Assembly: GCA_016935955.1 (NCBI GenBank)
Contig: JAFGPY010000023.1
Coordinates: 1-14,613 of the forward strand
DNA from: Planctomycetota bacterium
GTDB lineage: Bacteria > Planctomycetota > Phycisphaerae > FEN-1346 > JAACEH01
DNA length: 14,613 nt
Direction: 5' to 3'
The stretch's first letter is position 1. Each line of letters opens with the position of its first letter. Under the pieces are notes generated by a model. It searched no databases and was not told the DNA's origin. It was given only the letters and a program-made list of their open reading frames with translations. Positions 6,986-14,324 of this stretch are shown one piece after another. The position numbers were made by a program, and so were the translations under genes.

Positions 6986-7662
6986 GTCTGGCGGAAGTCC
7001 GCAACCTCTGCAAGAACTATCGTGTCGGCCCGGAAACCGTGCACGCCCTGCGCGACGTGAACCTGGTGTTCGACGAGGGCAGTTATACGGCCATCATGGG
7101 CCACAGCGGCTCCGGCAAATCCACGTTTCTGAACCTACTGGGTTGCCTGGACGTACCAACCTCGGGGCAGTACCTGCTGGGCGGCCAGGATGTAGCCAAG
7201 ATGGACGACAACGAGCTGAGCGACGTTCGCGGCCGCTACATCGGCTTCGTTTTTCAGAGTTTTAACCTCATCGCCCAGTTGACGGTCCAGGAGAATATCG
7301 AGCTGCCGTTGTTCTACCAAGGCGTACCGGCGCATTTGCGCCGCGAGAAGGCCGACCAGCTGGCCATGGAGGTCGGGCTGGCGGAACGGTTGCGGCACAG
7401 GCCGAATGAGTTGTCCGGCGGACAGCAGCAGCGCGTGGCCATCGCCCGCAGCTTGGCCAATGACCCGCTGATCCTCCTGGCCGACGAGCCGACAGGCAAT
7501 CTGGACACCGCGACGCAGCGGGAGATCATGGCCCTGTTCGCCCGACTGAACGAGCAGGGGCGAACGATCATCATGGTGACACACGAGGATGACGTGGCGG
7601 CCTGCGCCAAGCGCGAGGTGCACCTGAGCGACGGCCGCGTCGACCGCATCGCGGAACACTAG
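6982..7662 (+). CDS. ABC transporter ATPase, LolD/MacB type
   Basis: This 226-aa nucleotide-binding subunit has every ATPase motif intact: Walker A GHSGSGKST (40-48), Q-loop Q92 in VFQSFNLIAQLTVQENIELP, signature LSGGQQQRVAIARS (from 144), Walker B LILLADEPTGNLD with catalytic E169, and H-loop H201 in MVTHE. The SFNL..LTV.EN and DEPTGNLD text is typical of the MacB/LolD/FtsE class, which drives mechanotransmission rather than substrate passage through the membrane. The start is GTG, overlapping the adaptor's stop as GTGA, with GGAGG about 9 nt upstream; translation is therefore probably coupled. In canonical MacB this domain is fused to the permease, whereas here it is separate. Confidence 0.95.
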   Translation: MSLAEVRNLCKNYRVGPETVHALRDVNLVFDEGSYTAIMGHSGSGKSTFLNLLGCLDVPTSGQYLLGGQDVAKMDDNELSDVRGRYIGFVFQSFNLIAQLTVQENIELPLFYQGVPAHLRREKADQLAMEVGLAERLRHRPNELSGGQQQRVAIARSLANDPLILLADEPTGNLDTATQREIMALFARLNEQGRTIIMVTHEDDVAACAKREVHLSDGRVDRIAEH

Positions 7663-7705
7663 ACAGAGCGCCCTCGGGCGTCAGGAAATCGTCAACGGCT
7701 GCACA
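7663..7705 (+). other. Short operon-internal gap without clear ribosome-binding site
   Basis: This 43-nt spacer is the only non-overlapping junction in the efflux operon. It contains a small GC-rich dyad (CGCC-CTCG-GGCG, near 7671-7682). The only purine-rich stretch, AGGAAAT, is about 20 nt from the permease ATG, too far for an ordinary Shine-Dalgarno pairing. Confidence 0.35.
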
Positions 7706-8995
7706 ATGCTGCCCTACAAAAGCCTTGAAATCATCCGTCTCGGTTTGCGAAGCCTGAAGCAGCACGCCCTGCGTTCGCTGCTGACGATGCTGGGCATCCT
7801 GTGCGGCGTCAGCGCGGTGATTTCCATGCTGGCCATCGGCGAGGGAACCAGCCAGGAGACCCAGGAACAGTTCCGCAAGCTGGGCGCCACCAACATCCTG
7901 CTGCGAAGCATCAAGCCGACCGACATGTCCAGCACGGAAAGCGGCAGCTTCTCCATCGAGTACGGCCTGCGGTACACCGACGCCGAGCGCATCGAGAGCA
8001 CCCTGCCCCACGTCGAGGTCGTGGTGCCACAACGTCGCATTTCGCGAACCGTCCGCTATCTGCACCGCAAGATCAGGGCCGATGTGGTAGGCACTGTGCC
8101 ATGGGTGTCCGATCTGGCCCATGCAGCCGTCGACAGCGGACGCTTTCTGACCGAACTCGATGAGCGCCGCCAGTACAACCACTGTGTCCTCGGCAGTGCC
8201 GTCGCCCAGGGACTGTTCGGCTACGAGGAACCGGTCGGCAAGGCTATTCGCATCGATTCGTCGTACTACCGCGTGGTCGGCGTGATGGCCGAGCGCGGTA
8301 CACCGAGCGCCTCGGGCAACGGCGGAGGCAACGGCGAGGCCAAGCCGACGGACTTCAACCTGGAGATCTACATTCCGCTGTCGACGGCACGGACCCGCTT
8401 CGGCGAGACGATCGCAAATTTCGAGTCGGGCAGCCGCTCGGCTGAAACGGTGGAACTCCACGAGATCCAGGTCCGCTGCGACGACGTGTCGCAGGTCTTG
8501 GAAACTTCGCGGGCCGTGCGAGCCATGCTCGAACGCTACCACAAGAACACCGACTACACGATGACCGTGCCGCTGGAGCAGATTCGGGCCGCCGAGGAGG
8601 CCGGTCGCCGCTTCAGCATCATGCTCGGCGCCATTGCCGCCATCAGCCTGCTCGTGGGCGGCATCGGCATCATGAACATTATGCTGGCCAGCGTCACGGA
8701 ACGCACCCGCGAAATCGGTGTGCGCCGCGCCCTGGGCGCCAAGAAGCACGACATCATCATGCAGTTCCTCGTCGAGACGGTGGTCATCTCGTTCCTGGGC
8801 GGCCTGATCGGCCTGGCCTCCGGCTACTTCATCGCCTGGGGAATTGAGTACTTCGCCGATCAGAAGACGGTCGTCACCGCTTGGTCGCTGCTGGTCTCGG
8901 TCAGCATCTCGCTGGCCATCGGATTGGTCTTCGGGATCTACCCCGCTTCGCGAGCCGCACAACTCGACCCGATCATCGCCCTGCGACACGAGTAG
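7706..8995 (+). CDS. ABC transporter permease, MacB/FtsX family
   Basis: This 429-aa inner-membrane subunit has the type VII exporter topology. One N-terminal transmembrane helix (about 25-46, LLTMLGILCGVSAVISMLAI) is followed by the GEGTSQ motif and a large periplasmic MacB core domain of about 250 residues (LGATNILLRSIKP, YTDAERIESTLPHVEVVVP). Three C-terminal helices follow, at about 305-331, 352-378 and 392-415. The conserved cytoplasmic FtsX segment MNIMLASVTERTREIGVRRALGAKKHDI lies between the second and third helices, and YPASRAAQLDPIIALRHE closes the protein as is typical. It should pair with the ATPase immediately upstream and, with adaptor and TolC-like factor, complete the exporter. 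The substrate cannot be read from sequence; macrolides, peptides, lipids or siderophores are family precedents. Confidence 0.93.
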   Translation: MLPYKSLEIIRLGLRSLKQHALRSLLTMLGILCGVSAVISMLAIGEGTSQETQEQFRKLGATNILLRSIKPTDMSSTESGSFSIEYGLRYTDAERIESTLPHVEVVVPQRRISRTVRYLHRKIRADVVGTVPWVSDLAHAAVDSGRFLTELDERRQYNHCVLGSAVAQGLFGYEEPVGKAIRIDSSYYRVVGVMAERGTPSASGNGGGNGEAKPTDFNLEIYIPLSTARTRFGETIANFESGSRSAETVELHEIQVRCDDVSQVLETSRAVRAMLERYHKNTDYTMTVPLEQIRAAEEAGRRFSIMLGAIAAISLLVGGIGIMNIMLASVTERTREIGVRRALGAKKHDIIMQFLVETVVISFLGGLIGLASGYFIAWGIEYFADQKTVVTAWSLLVSVSISLAIGLVFGIYPASRAAQLDPIIALRHE

Positions 8996-9047
8996 TCGTC
9001 GACGCTTCGCATCACGGTGCGACGCATCGCGGACTCGCCGGAACCGC
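8996..9047. other. Convergent gap between permease and lyase genes
   Basis: This 52-nt gap between convergent stop codons contains one short dyad, TCGCA (9007-9011) with TGCGA (9018-9022). No T-tract is visible on either strand, so no convincing intrinsic terminator is present for either unit. Confidence 0.3.
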
Positions 9048-11042
9048 CTACACCAACGTGAGGAGGTGCTCGCGTCGCTCGGCCCCGTCGGTCACCACGA
9101 TGCGAACCAGGTCATTCAGTCCATCATTGAACCGCACCACGTCCTCGACACACCACGATAGGGCGGCACCATCCAACTGGTACAGGGCGATGAAGTCCGC
9201 CCGTTGCGAGCGAACACCGAGGACAAACATCTCGCGGCCGCCGTCCGACCAGTCACCGGTCACCGGCCACCGGCCCCGGGTCACCGTTCCGCCGCAGCCC
9301 GCCGACACGTCGGCGCGAAACGTCAGGTCGCCCTGCTTCCACGCCAGCGACAGCCGGCCGTCGTCGACCATCGCAGCCCCCACGTCGCGAAGCACGGCGT
9401 GCCCGGCCATTCCCGGCTCCGTCGGGTACGCGGCCTCGGCAAACGCCAGACCACATTCAGCGGGACCGTCGCTCCGCGGGTGCACAAGCCAATCGTAGGT
9501 GTGCTCGGCATCAGACGCGGCCTGGAACAAGTCCAGACAGTACTCCGGCGTCACGGCCACGCCACGAGCCATTCGCACCCCCGAATACAACCTGCCCTCC
9601 AGGTCGGTCATCGTCACCGTGCGGCACCCGGGTAGTTCTTTGAATTCGGTCACGGGAACCGGCCGCCGCAACGTCGTGCGATCGCGACCGTCGACAACAA
9701 CCGTGTTGTGAGCCATGACGGTACGGTTGAAGGCTTTCTGAATCGAGGCCGAAAAGCCGTGCGATTCCACAGCGCGGCTCTCGACATCTTCGGTCCACAA
9801 TTGTCCCCCGGCGGCCACCTGCAGACTCATCGCGTCATTGTGATGGTGGATGCCCGACAGATCGCCAGCCAGGAAGGCCACCATGCCGACCGGCCGGCCC
9901 AGGGCTTCGCTCTCCCAGTAGCCGCGCCCGCATCGGCTCGTCAGCAGAGCGTAACCGTGCTCAATCCAGAGCCGCGACCGACCCAGCGGCGGCTCGGCTG
10001 GTTCCAGCCGGTCGGCGCCGCAGAACAGCGCAGCCGCCGAGGCACGGGGGCCTCCCTGCTGCAACAGCCATGAGTACCGTGGATCGCCGTAGACAACGAA
10101 AGCGACTTCGTAGAACTGGCCGCTCCGCGCCGCCAGCGGACGACGGTCGGCGTAACAGTCGCCCACGGGCGGCAACTCGCCATTCGGCAACAACAACCCC
10201 AGCGGCGCGTCGAACATCTGTTTCAGCATCCGCCCGTTGGCACAGGTCAGCCGGTATAGGTCGCGTCCCAAGCGAGGACAGTGACGCACCAGTTCGGCCA
10301 GCACCATGAGCCCGTAGAGCGTTGCGAAATGGTAGTGCGTACTCGATTCATAGCACAGCCCGTCGTCGCGCGTCGAGCCGACCAGCATCTCACCGAAATT
10401 GCGCGGGCCGTCGAGCACTTCGTCGATCCAGTCCTGCCGATCCAGCACCAAAGCGAGCGCCAACTGACCGTAATGGTGAAACGCGAAGTGATTGTTGTAG
10501 GGCATTGCCGCCAGCCCCGGATCCGTCAGCCAGTGTCGCGTCGACCAACGGATGGCCTCGCCGCACTCGGTCATCGACCGGGCCACGCGCCCGCGCTCGT
10601 CGTCGCTCAGCCGCTCACCGAGAACGTTGTAGGCCTCGGCCAGCGAAATGATGCTGCGGGCATACTCCATGCCGCTATCGTAGTGCTTGACATGAAAGCG
10701 GCAGTGGTCCGCCACGTGCAGCGTCCAGGCCTTGGCCCGGTCAAGGCAGTGGTCGTCCTGGAAGACGGCCCCTGCCCTGAGCAGCACGCCCACGGCCGAC
10801 AGAAGTTGGTTGAGCGGACGCACGTAGTCGTGGTACTGCGCGTAGGTGTCCGCGTAGTTGCGGTCCGGGTCGATGTCATACCACGAGCAGTCGAACTGCG
10901 GCAACGGCTCGTCAGCAGCCAAAAGTTTGTCGGCCTCATGGCGAAGCGATTCGGCGGCCGGACGCCATTCGGGCAGGTTGACGCGCAGCCGAGCGCGCTG
11001 CAACTCGTCGTCACCAATCAGCAGAAACCGTCCCACCGGCAT
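9048..11042 (-). CDS. Heparinase II/III-like polysaccharide lyase
   Basis: This protein of about 664 aa fits the alginate/heparin lyase architecture. An N-terminal (alpha/alpha) toroid (about 30-330) includes MPYNNHFAFHHYGQ (from 180), with the conserved Asn-Asn-His. A C-terminal beta-sandwich includes SGIHHHNDAMSLQV (H399-H401, D403) and VMAHNTVVVDGRDR, both hallmarks of heparinase II/III domains (PL12/15/17/21-like). Such enzymes beta-eliminate uronic-acid polysaccharides. The exact substrate is unknown. From ATG 11042, which has AAAGGAG just upstream, no signal peptide is apparent; an ATG at 11078 does not add one either. A cytoplasmic lyase would act on imported oligosaccharides. No sulfatase or sugar transporter is adjacent, unlike typical polysaccharide-utilisation loci. 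Confidence 0.82.
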   Translation of the reverse strand: MPVGRFLLIGDDELQRARLRVNLPEWRPAAESLRHEADKLLAADEPLPQFDCSWYDIDPDRNYADTYAQYHDYVRPLNQLLSAVGVLLRAGAVFQDDHCLDRAKAWTLHVADHCRFHVKHYDSGMEYARSIISLAEAYNVLGERLSDDERGRVARSMTECGEAIRWSTRHWLTDPGLAAMPYNNHFAFHHYGQLALALVLDRQDWIDEVLDGPRNFGEMLVGSTRDDGLCYESSTHYHFATLYGLMVLAELVRHCPRLGRDLYRLTCANGRMLKQMFDAPLGLLLPNGELPPVGDCYADRRPLAARSGQFYEVAFVVYGDPRYSWLLQQGGPRASAAALFCGADRLEPAEPPLGRSRLWIEHGYALLTSRCGRGYWESEALGRPVGMVAFLAGDLSGIHHHNDAMSLQVAAGGQLWTEDVESRAVESHGFSASIQKAFNRTVMAHNTVVVDGRDRTTLRRPVPVTEFKELPGCRTVTMTDLEGRLYSGVRMARGVAVTPEYCLDLFQAASDAEHTYDWLVHPRSDGPAECGLAFAEAAYPTEPGMAGHAVLRDVGAAMVDDGRLSLAWKQGDLTFRADVSAGCGGTVTRGRWPVTGDWSDGGREMFVLGVRSQRADFIALYQLDGAALSWCVEDVVRFNDGLNDLVRIVVTDGAERREHLLTLV

Positions 11043-11149
11043 CAACTCCTTTCCCAATCCATCCCAGCACCGTCCCACCCCGATCCCCCGACGCCGGCCC
11101 GATCACAGGGCCACCTTGACCGCCCCGAGAATTGGACACGGAGCGGCGA

Positions 11150-11178
11150 CTTGTACCCTGCCCCGCGGGTCGCGTCAA
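11150..11178 (-). promoter_or_regulatory. Candidate promoter of the lyase gene
   Basis: On the minus strand, TTGACG (11178-11173), a 17-nt spacer and TACAAG (11155-11150) match consensus at 5/6 and 4/6. The start would be near 11143, about 100 nt before the lyase ATG. It lies in the 172-nt gap after the photolyase stop, so the lyase can be transcribed on its own although the two genes are in tandem. Confidence 0.5.
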
Positions 11179-11214
11179 GAACCATTCGACGAATCACTGC
11201 CGGTACAACCGCAC

Positions 11215-12681
11215 TCATGGAGAATACCTCTCCAGGTACTTCGCCAGACGGACCTTGCGGCGAGTGTTGGCACTGCTCATGAAACGAACCTTCCCGAATA
11301 CAGGCCGCTCGGGCCCCCAGGCGCGATCATAGCGACCAAGCACCCAGAACAAGCCCGAGTAGGAATTCGGGTCGCAACCATCGAGGGCGTATTTGTTGTT
11401 CAACTCGACCATGACTTCCAAGGCCTCCTGCGGCGAGCGGGTCCACTCGAGAATTTTCTTGCCCCAGAGCATCCGCAGGTAGTTGTGAAGCCGTCCTTCG
11501 CGGACGAGTTGCCGCTGAGCCGCGTTCCACAATGTGTCGTGCGTACCAGCCTGCTCGAATTCCCTCAAGGCGTAGATGTGCTCGCGGCGGTCGCGGGCAT
11601 GGTCGTCGAGCGTCTTTGCAGCCCAGGCGGGCAGGCTCTCGTATCGGTCATAGTCCTCGCGCTGCCAGGCCATGTTGTAGCCGACCTCTCGCCAGGTAAC
11701 CACTTGGTCGAGGAACGCCTCCGCGGATTCACCTACGCCCCACCACCCCGTGCGGCTGCCCGCCGCCGTGCGACCCAGGCGGTCGGGCGACCATCCCTCG
11801 CTGTTCAGGACTGCGGCAACCACCTCGTGCGACGAGATGTGACCGAAGTGCAGATACGGCGACAGGCCACTCGTGGCGTCGAGGTCGGGATGGTTGCGAT
11901 CCTGGTGGTAGCGCGCGAGTCTCTTCGCGACAAATGCCTTGAGCCGTCGCCGCGCCGCCCGTTGGCCGCCGTTGAGCAGACCGGCCGGCACACCGTGATC
12001 GATCGGCAATTCAGCCATGGCGACACGGTCGGCTCGCAACAGATTAGGCGACACTCGCGGCCAGCGGGTCGTCACCTGCGATGGCAGCGATCGCAAGAGC
12101 GGCAACGACAGACGGGCCAGCGGATGGGCTCGCGGACGCTGACCCAAGTGGTCGCGAAGCGTCCGCTGAAGAACCCGCCGGAAGGCGTGGGCCGTCGTGA
12201 AGACGCGATCGGCCGCCCGCAACGGCAACAAGCCGTTGGAGTCCACGGCCTCGACGAGAACGGGGAGCTTCGCGGCAGTACGGGCGAGCATCTGCGGATA
12301 ACCGGAGCACGGAAAGTCGTCGGCTACGACAATGCAGGCCTCGGCCGCCAGAGCCGCGACTAAGGCTTCGCCGTCACCGGGGGACCGCTCAGCATAGGGG
12401 TAGTACGTGACGGGTGTGGGCTTGAAGGCGGCAGCATTGTCGGCCATGCCCTGGAGAACAAACCGGTGCGAACGGTCGGTATCCCAACGGTTGCCGCACG
12501 GCAGGTGCTCCAGGACCACGAGCGGCCGTCGGAGTTGTCGGGCCCACTCAATGGCCCGGTCGAGGGTAAAGTTCCAGTCCGGCCGTCGGTTGGCCGTCAT
12601 CCAGTAGAGTACCAGCCGGCCATCGCGGCGGACGGGGCGGAAGTTAGCGTCGCGAATGCGGATTTCTGGGACGGCGGTCAC
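11215..12681 (-). CDS. Class II CPD photolyase
   Basis: This enzyme of about 488 aa uses FADH- and blue/near-UV light to split cyclobutane pyrimidine dimers. Class II features are clear: YWMTANRRPDWNFTLDRAIE at the N-terminal antenna-domain start, GLSPYLHFGHIS and FLDQVVTWREVGYN in the FAD domain, then THDTLWNAAQRQLVREGRLH, LRMLWGKKILEW, NNKYALDGCDPNSYSG and ERPVFGKVRFMSS. These differ from class I and cryptochrome sequences. The open frame begins at 12783, but the first 34 residues do not look like the family. The GTG at 12681 has GGGAG 6 nt upstream and gives normal length. It is divergent from the URO-D-like gene, and its only tandem neighbour is the lyase, to which it has no obvious functional link. 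Confidence 0.93.
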   Translation of the reverse strand: MTAVPEIRIRDANFRPVRRDGRLVLYWMTANRRPDWNFTLDRAIEWARQLRRPLVVLEHLPCGNRWDTDRSHRFVLQGMADNAAAFKPTPVTYYPYAERSPGDGEALVAALAAEACIVVADDFPCSGYPQMLARTAAKLPVLVEAVDSNGLLPLRAADRVFTTAHAFRRVLQRTLRDHLGQRPRAHPLARLSLPLLRSLPSQVTTRWPRVSPNLLRADRVAMAELPIDHGVPAGLLNGGQRAARRRLKAFVAKRLARYHQDRNHPDLDATSGLSPYLHFGHISSHEVVAAVLNSEGWSPDRLGRTAAGSRTGWWGVGESAEAFLDQVVTWREVGYNMAWQREDYDRYESLPAWAAKTLDDHARDRREHIYALREFEQAGTHDTLWNAAQRQLVREGRLHNYLRMLWGKKILEWTRSPQEALEVMVELNNKYALDGCDPNSYSGLFWVLGRYDRAWGPERPVFGKVRFMSSANTRRKVRLAKYLERYSP

Positions 12682-12867
12682 AGAATTCTCCCGTGGCCCG
12701 GACCATACTGGAGACCGTTGCACGGCATTGTAGCCCAGCCGGTGTCGGCGGCATAGGGCGAATGCGGCACCATCGAACACCACAACGGACTTGTGTCGGC
12801 CGCACGTTTTGCTCTACTGGAGTCCGGTCGACGCCGGGGACAGACGACAGACTTGGGAGAATAAACC
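12682..12867. other. Divergent control region between photolyase and URO-D-like genes
   Basis: This 186-nt region must hold both promoters. On the minus strand TACAAT (12732-12727) is a good -10 box but has no matching -35. It overlaps the small dyad CCGT-TGC-ACGG (12715-12725). On the plus strand TTGTGT (around 12791) and TACTGG are only a weak pair. GGGGACAGAC (12836-12845) followed by a second CAGAC lies just upstream of the plus-strand gene. Confidence 0.35.
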
Positions 12868-14100
12868 GTGACCGTGAGTGCGAAGGAACGTGAAGTCCTG
12901 CGACAACTGGCGTCGCGTGTGGCGGAGGCAGCCGCCGATCCGGCGCAGCATCGCGCGGCCGATCTGTGGCGGCGATTCAACAGCCTTCGGGCCGAGCGAC
13001 CGATGGTTCTGGCTTTTCCGGAGGGCGGCTGGCGAGAGCTGGTTCCCGAGGCAAGTTGCGTCTGTGGCGATCCGCTGCTGAGACAATGGGAGCTCCACCT
13101 GCGGTGCACCGTCTTCCGTGCCGAACATATCGGTGACGACTGGCCGATCACTTCGCTCTTCAACATTCGCCCGGTAACCCGCGTGGGCAACTTCGGTCTG
13201 GAGGAAACCCGCGACCGGACGGCTGACATCGGTTCGTTCCACTGGGATCCCCCGGTCAAGAGCGAGGCTGACTTCAACAAGCTTCACATCCGCTCCGTTG
13301 AGGTCGATCACGAGGAAACCGAACGGCGGCTCAACTTGGCCGCAGACCTGCTCGGCGACCTGCTGAGGGTGCGGCCGGGTGGCATGCTCTGGTGGACCGT
13401 CGGCCTGACGCAGGACCTGGTCTTCCTGCGAGGACTCGACCAGATTATGTTCGACATGTACGATCGGCCCGAGTTCCTGCACCGCCTGATGGCCCTGCTC
13501 CGTGACGACATGATGCACATGATCGACGTCTACGAGCAGGCCGGTGTGCTGAACCTCAACAACGGGCCGGACGACTACGTGGGCTCCGGCGGCGTGGGAT
13601 GCACCGACGAGCTGCCGGCGAAGGACTTCGACGGCACGGTGCGGCCCAGGGACATGTGGTGCCTGGGCGAGAGTCAGGAAACCGTCGGCGTGGGGCCGGA
13701 GCAATTCGCCGAGTTCATCCTGCCATACCAGTTGCCGCTGATGCGGCGGTTCGGCCTGGTCTGCTACGGTTGCTGCGAGCCGCTGGACAAGCGGTTCGAC
13801 CTGTTGCTGGAGAATCTGCCGCACCTGCGTCGCGTCTCGGTCTCGCCGTGGTGCAACCGCGAGCTTGCCGCCGAGAAGCTTCGCGGCCGGGCGATCTTCT
13901 CGTGGAAACCCAACCCGGCGATGGTCTGCGCCCCGGAGCCACAGTGGGATGAGGTCGAGCGCGTGACGCGCGAGACGCTGCGGATCGCCGAAGGCTGCTG
14001 CGTGGAGATGATCCTCAAGGACACGCACACGTTCTGCAACGACCCCGACCGCGTCGGCCGCTGGGTCCAAACGGTCCGTCGCATCGCAGAGGAAGCCTGA
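12868..14100 (+). CDS. URO-D-fold protein, probable corrinoid-type methyltransferase relative
   Basis: This 410-aa protein resembles the uroporphyrinogen decarboxylase superfamily branch common in planctomycetes, often labelled 'trimethylamine corrinoid protein 2' or MtaA/CmuA-like, rather than true HemE. Supporting text includes the N-terminal RAADLWRRFNSLRAERPMVL, the TIM-barrel segments PEFLHRLMALLRDDMMHMID, GVLNLNNGPDDYVGSGG, ESQETVGVGPEQFAEFILPY, and late-barrel FSWKPNP. Candidate zinc or metal-binding residues are C299, C302 and C303 in CYGCCE, C329, and H387/C390 in THTFC. Zinc thiolates activate methyl acceptors in MtaA-type enzymes. No corrinoid-binding protein or reductive activase is adjacent. 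The GTG start has GGGAG 8 nt upstream. Substrate and even methyl transfer are unproven. Confidence 0.7.
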   Translation: MTVSAKEREVLRQLASRVAEAAADPAQHRAADLWRRFNSLRAERPMVLAFPEGGWRELVPEASCVCGDPLLRQWELHLRCTVFRAEHIGDDWPITSLFNIRPVTRVGNFGLEETRDRTADIGSFHWDPPVKSEADFNKLHIRSVEVDHEETERRLNLAADLLGDLLRVRPGGMLWWTVGLTQDLVFLRGLDQIMFDMYDRPEFLHRLMALLRDDMMHMIDVYEQAGVLNLNNGPDDYVGSGGVGCTDELPAKDFDGTVRPRDMWCLGESQETVGVGPEQFAEFILPYQLPLMRRFGLVCYGCCEPLDKRFDLLLENLPHLRRVSVSPWCNRELAAEKLRGRAIFSWKPNPAMVCAPEPQWDEVERVTRETLRIAEGCCVEMILKDTHTFCNDPDRVGRWVQTVRRIAEEA

Positions 14101-14164
14101 CAACAAGGTGTCATTGCGCATTGCGAAGCGCACACAGTTTTTGCGTTGACGACACCTCATGTTG
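14101..14164 (+). repeat. Nested inverted repeat directly after the URO-D-like stop, possible terminator
   Basis: CAACA-AGGTGTC (14101-14112) pairs with GACACCT-CA-TGTTG (14151-14164), a 12-bp stem with a 2-nt bulge beginning at the first base after the TGA. Inside it, TGCGC (14115-14119) pairs with GCGCA (14128-14132), followed after 5 nt by T5 (14138-14142), which resembles a weak intrinsic terminator. The whole may be a terminator, a protective 3' structure or the edge of an inserted element. Confidence 0.5.
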
Positions 14165-14175
14165 CTGATAGCGTT

Positions 14176-14187
14176 ATGCCATGGCAT
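14176..14187. repeat. Perfect 12-bp palindrome
   Basis: ATGCCATGGCAT is identical on both strands. It lies in the non-coding stretch between the URO-D-like gene and the last membrane-protein gene. A perfect symmetric site of this size suits a dimeric DNA-binding protein, but no regulator is adjacent. Confidence 0.4.
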
Positions 14188-14324
14188 GATTGTGTGGCGG
14201 CACGCATTGCTGTGAACCAGGTTTCGACACCCCATTCATCTCGTGGTGAATACCTTCTATGGAGATCATTAAACCGGCAGCCAACGCGCGTTGCCATCCC
14301 GCCGCCCTATTGGGGTAGCCGCCC
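14188..14324. other. Lower-GC non-coding stretch, no gene seen
   Basis: No convincing gene is seen here on either strand. Composition is visibly less GC-rich than upstream. A promoter for the following gene was looked for but no good -35/-10 pair was found; GGGG about 9 nt before the ATG at 14325 may be the ribosome-binding site. Confidence 0.35.

Noticed and set aside
7571..8989. A 1.4-kb minus-strand open frame opposite the permease gene
   Set aside because: It is antisense to a well-supported FtsX/MacB permease, and its composition (His, Asp, Gln and Ala rich, no recognisable motifs) is that of a shadow frame.
9007..9022. Bidirectional terminator between permease and lyase
   Set aside because: The stem is only 5 bp and no T-run follows on either strand.
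10281..12363. Two long plus-strand open frames across the lyase and photolyase genes
   Set aside because: They lie antisense to genes with catalytic motifs, show no domain signatures and have no good ribosome-binding sites.
12682..12783. A longer photolyase from ATG 12783
   Set aside because: The added residues do not resemble class II photolyases, and GTG 12681 has a well-placed GGGAG and gives the usual length.
12814..14235. A long minus-strand open frame opposite the URO-D-like gene
   Set aside because: The plus-strand gene has superfamily text along its whole length and a good SD. The opposite frame is a compositional shadow.
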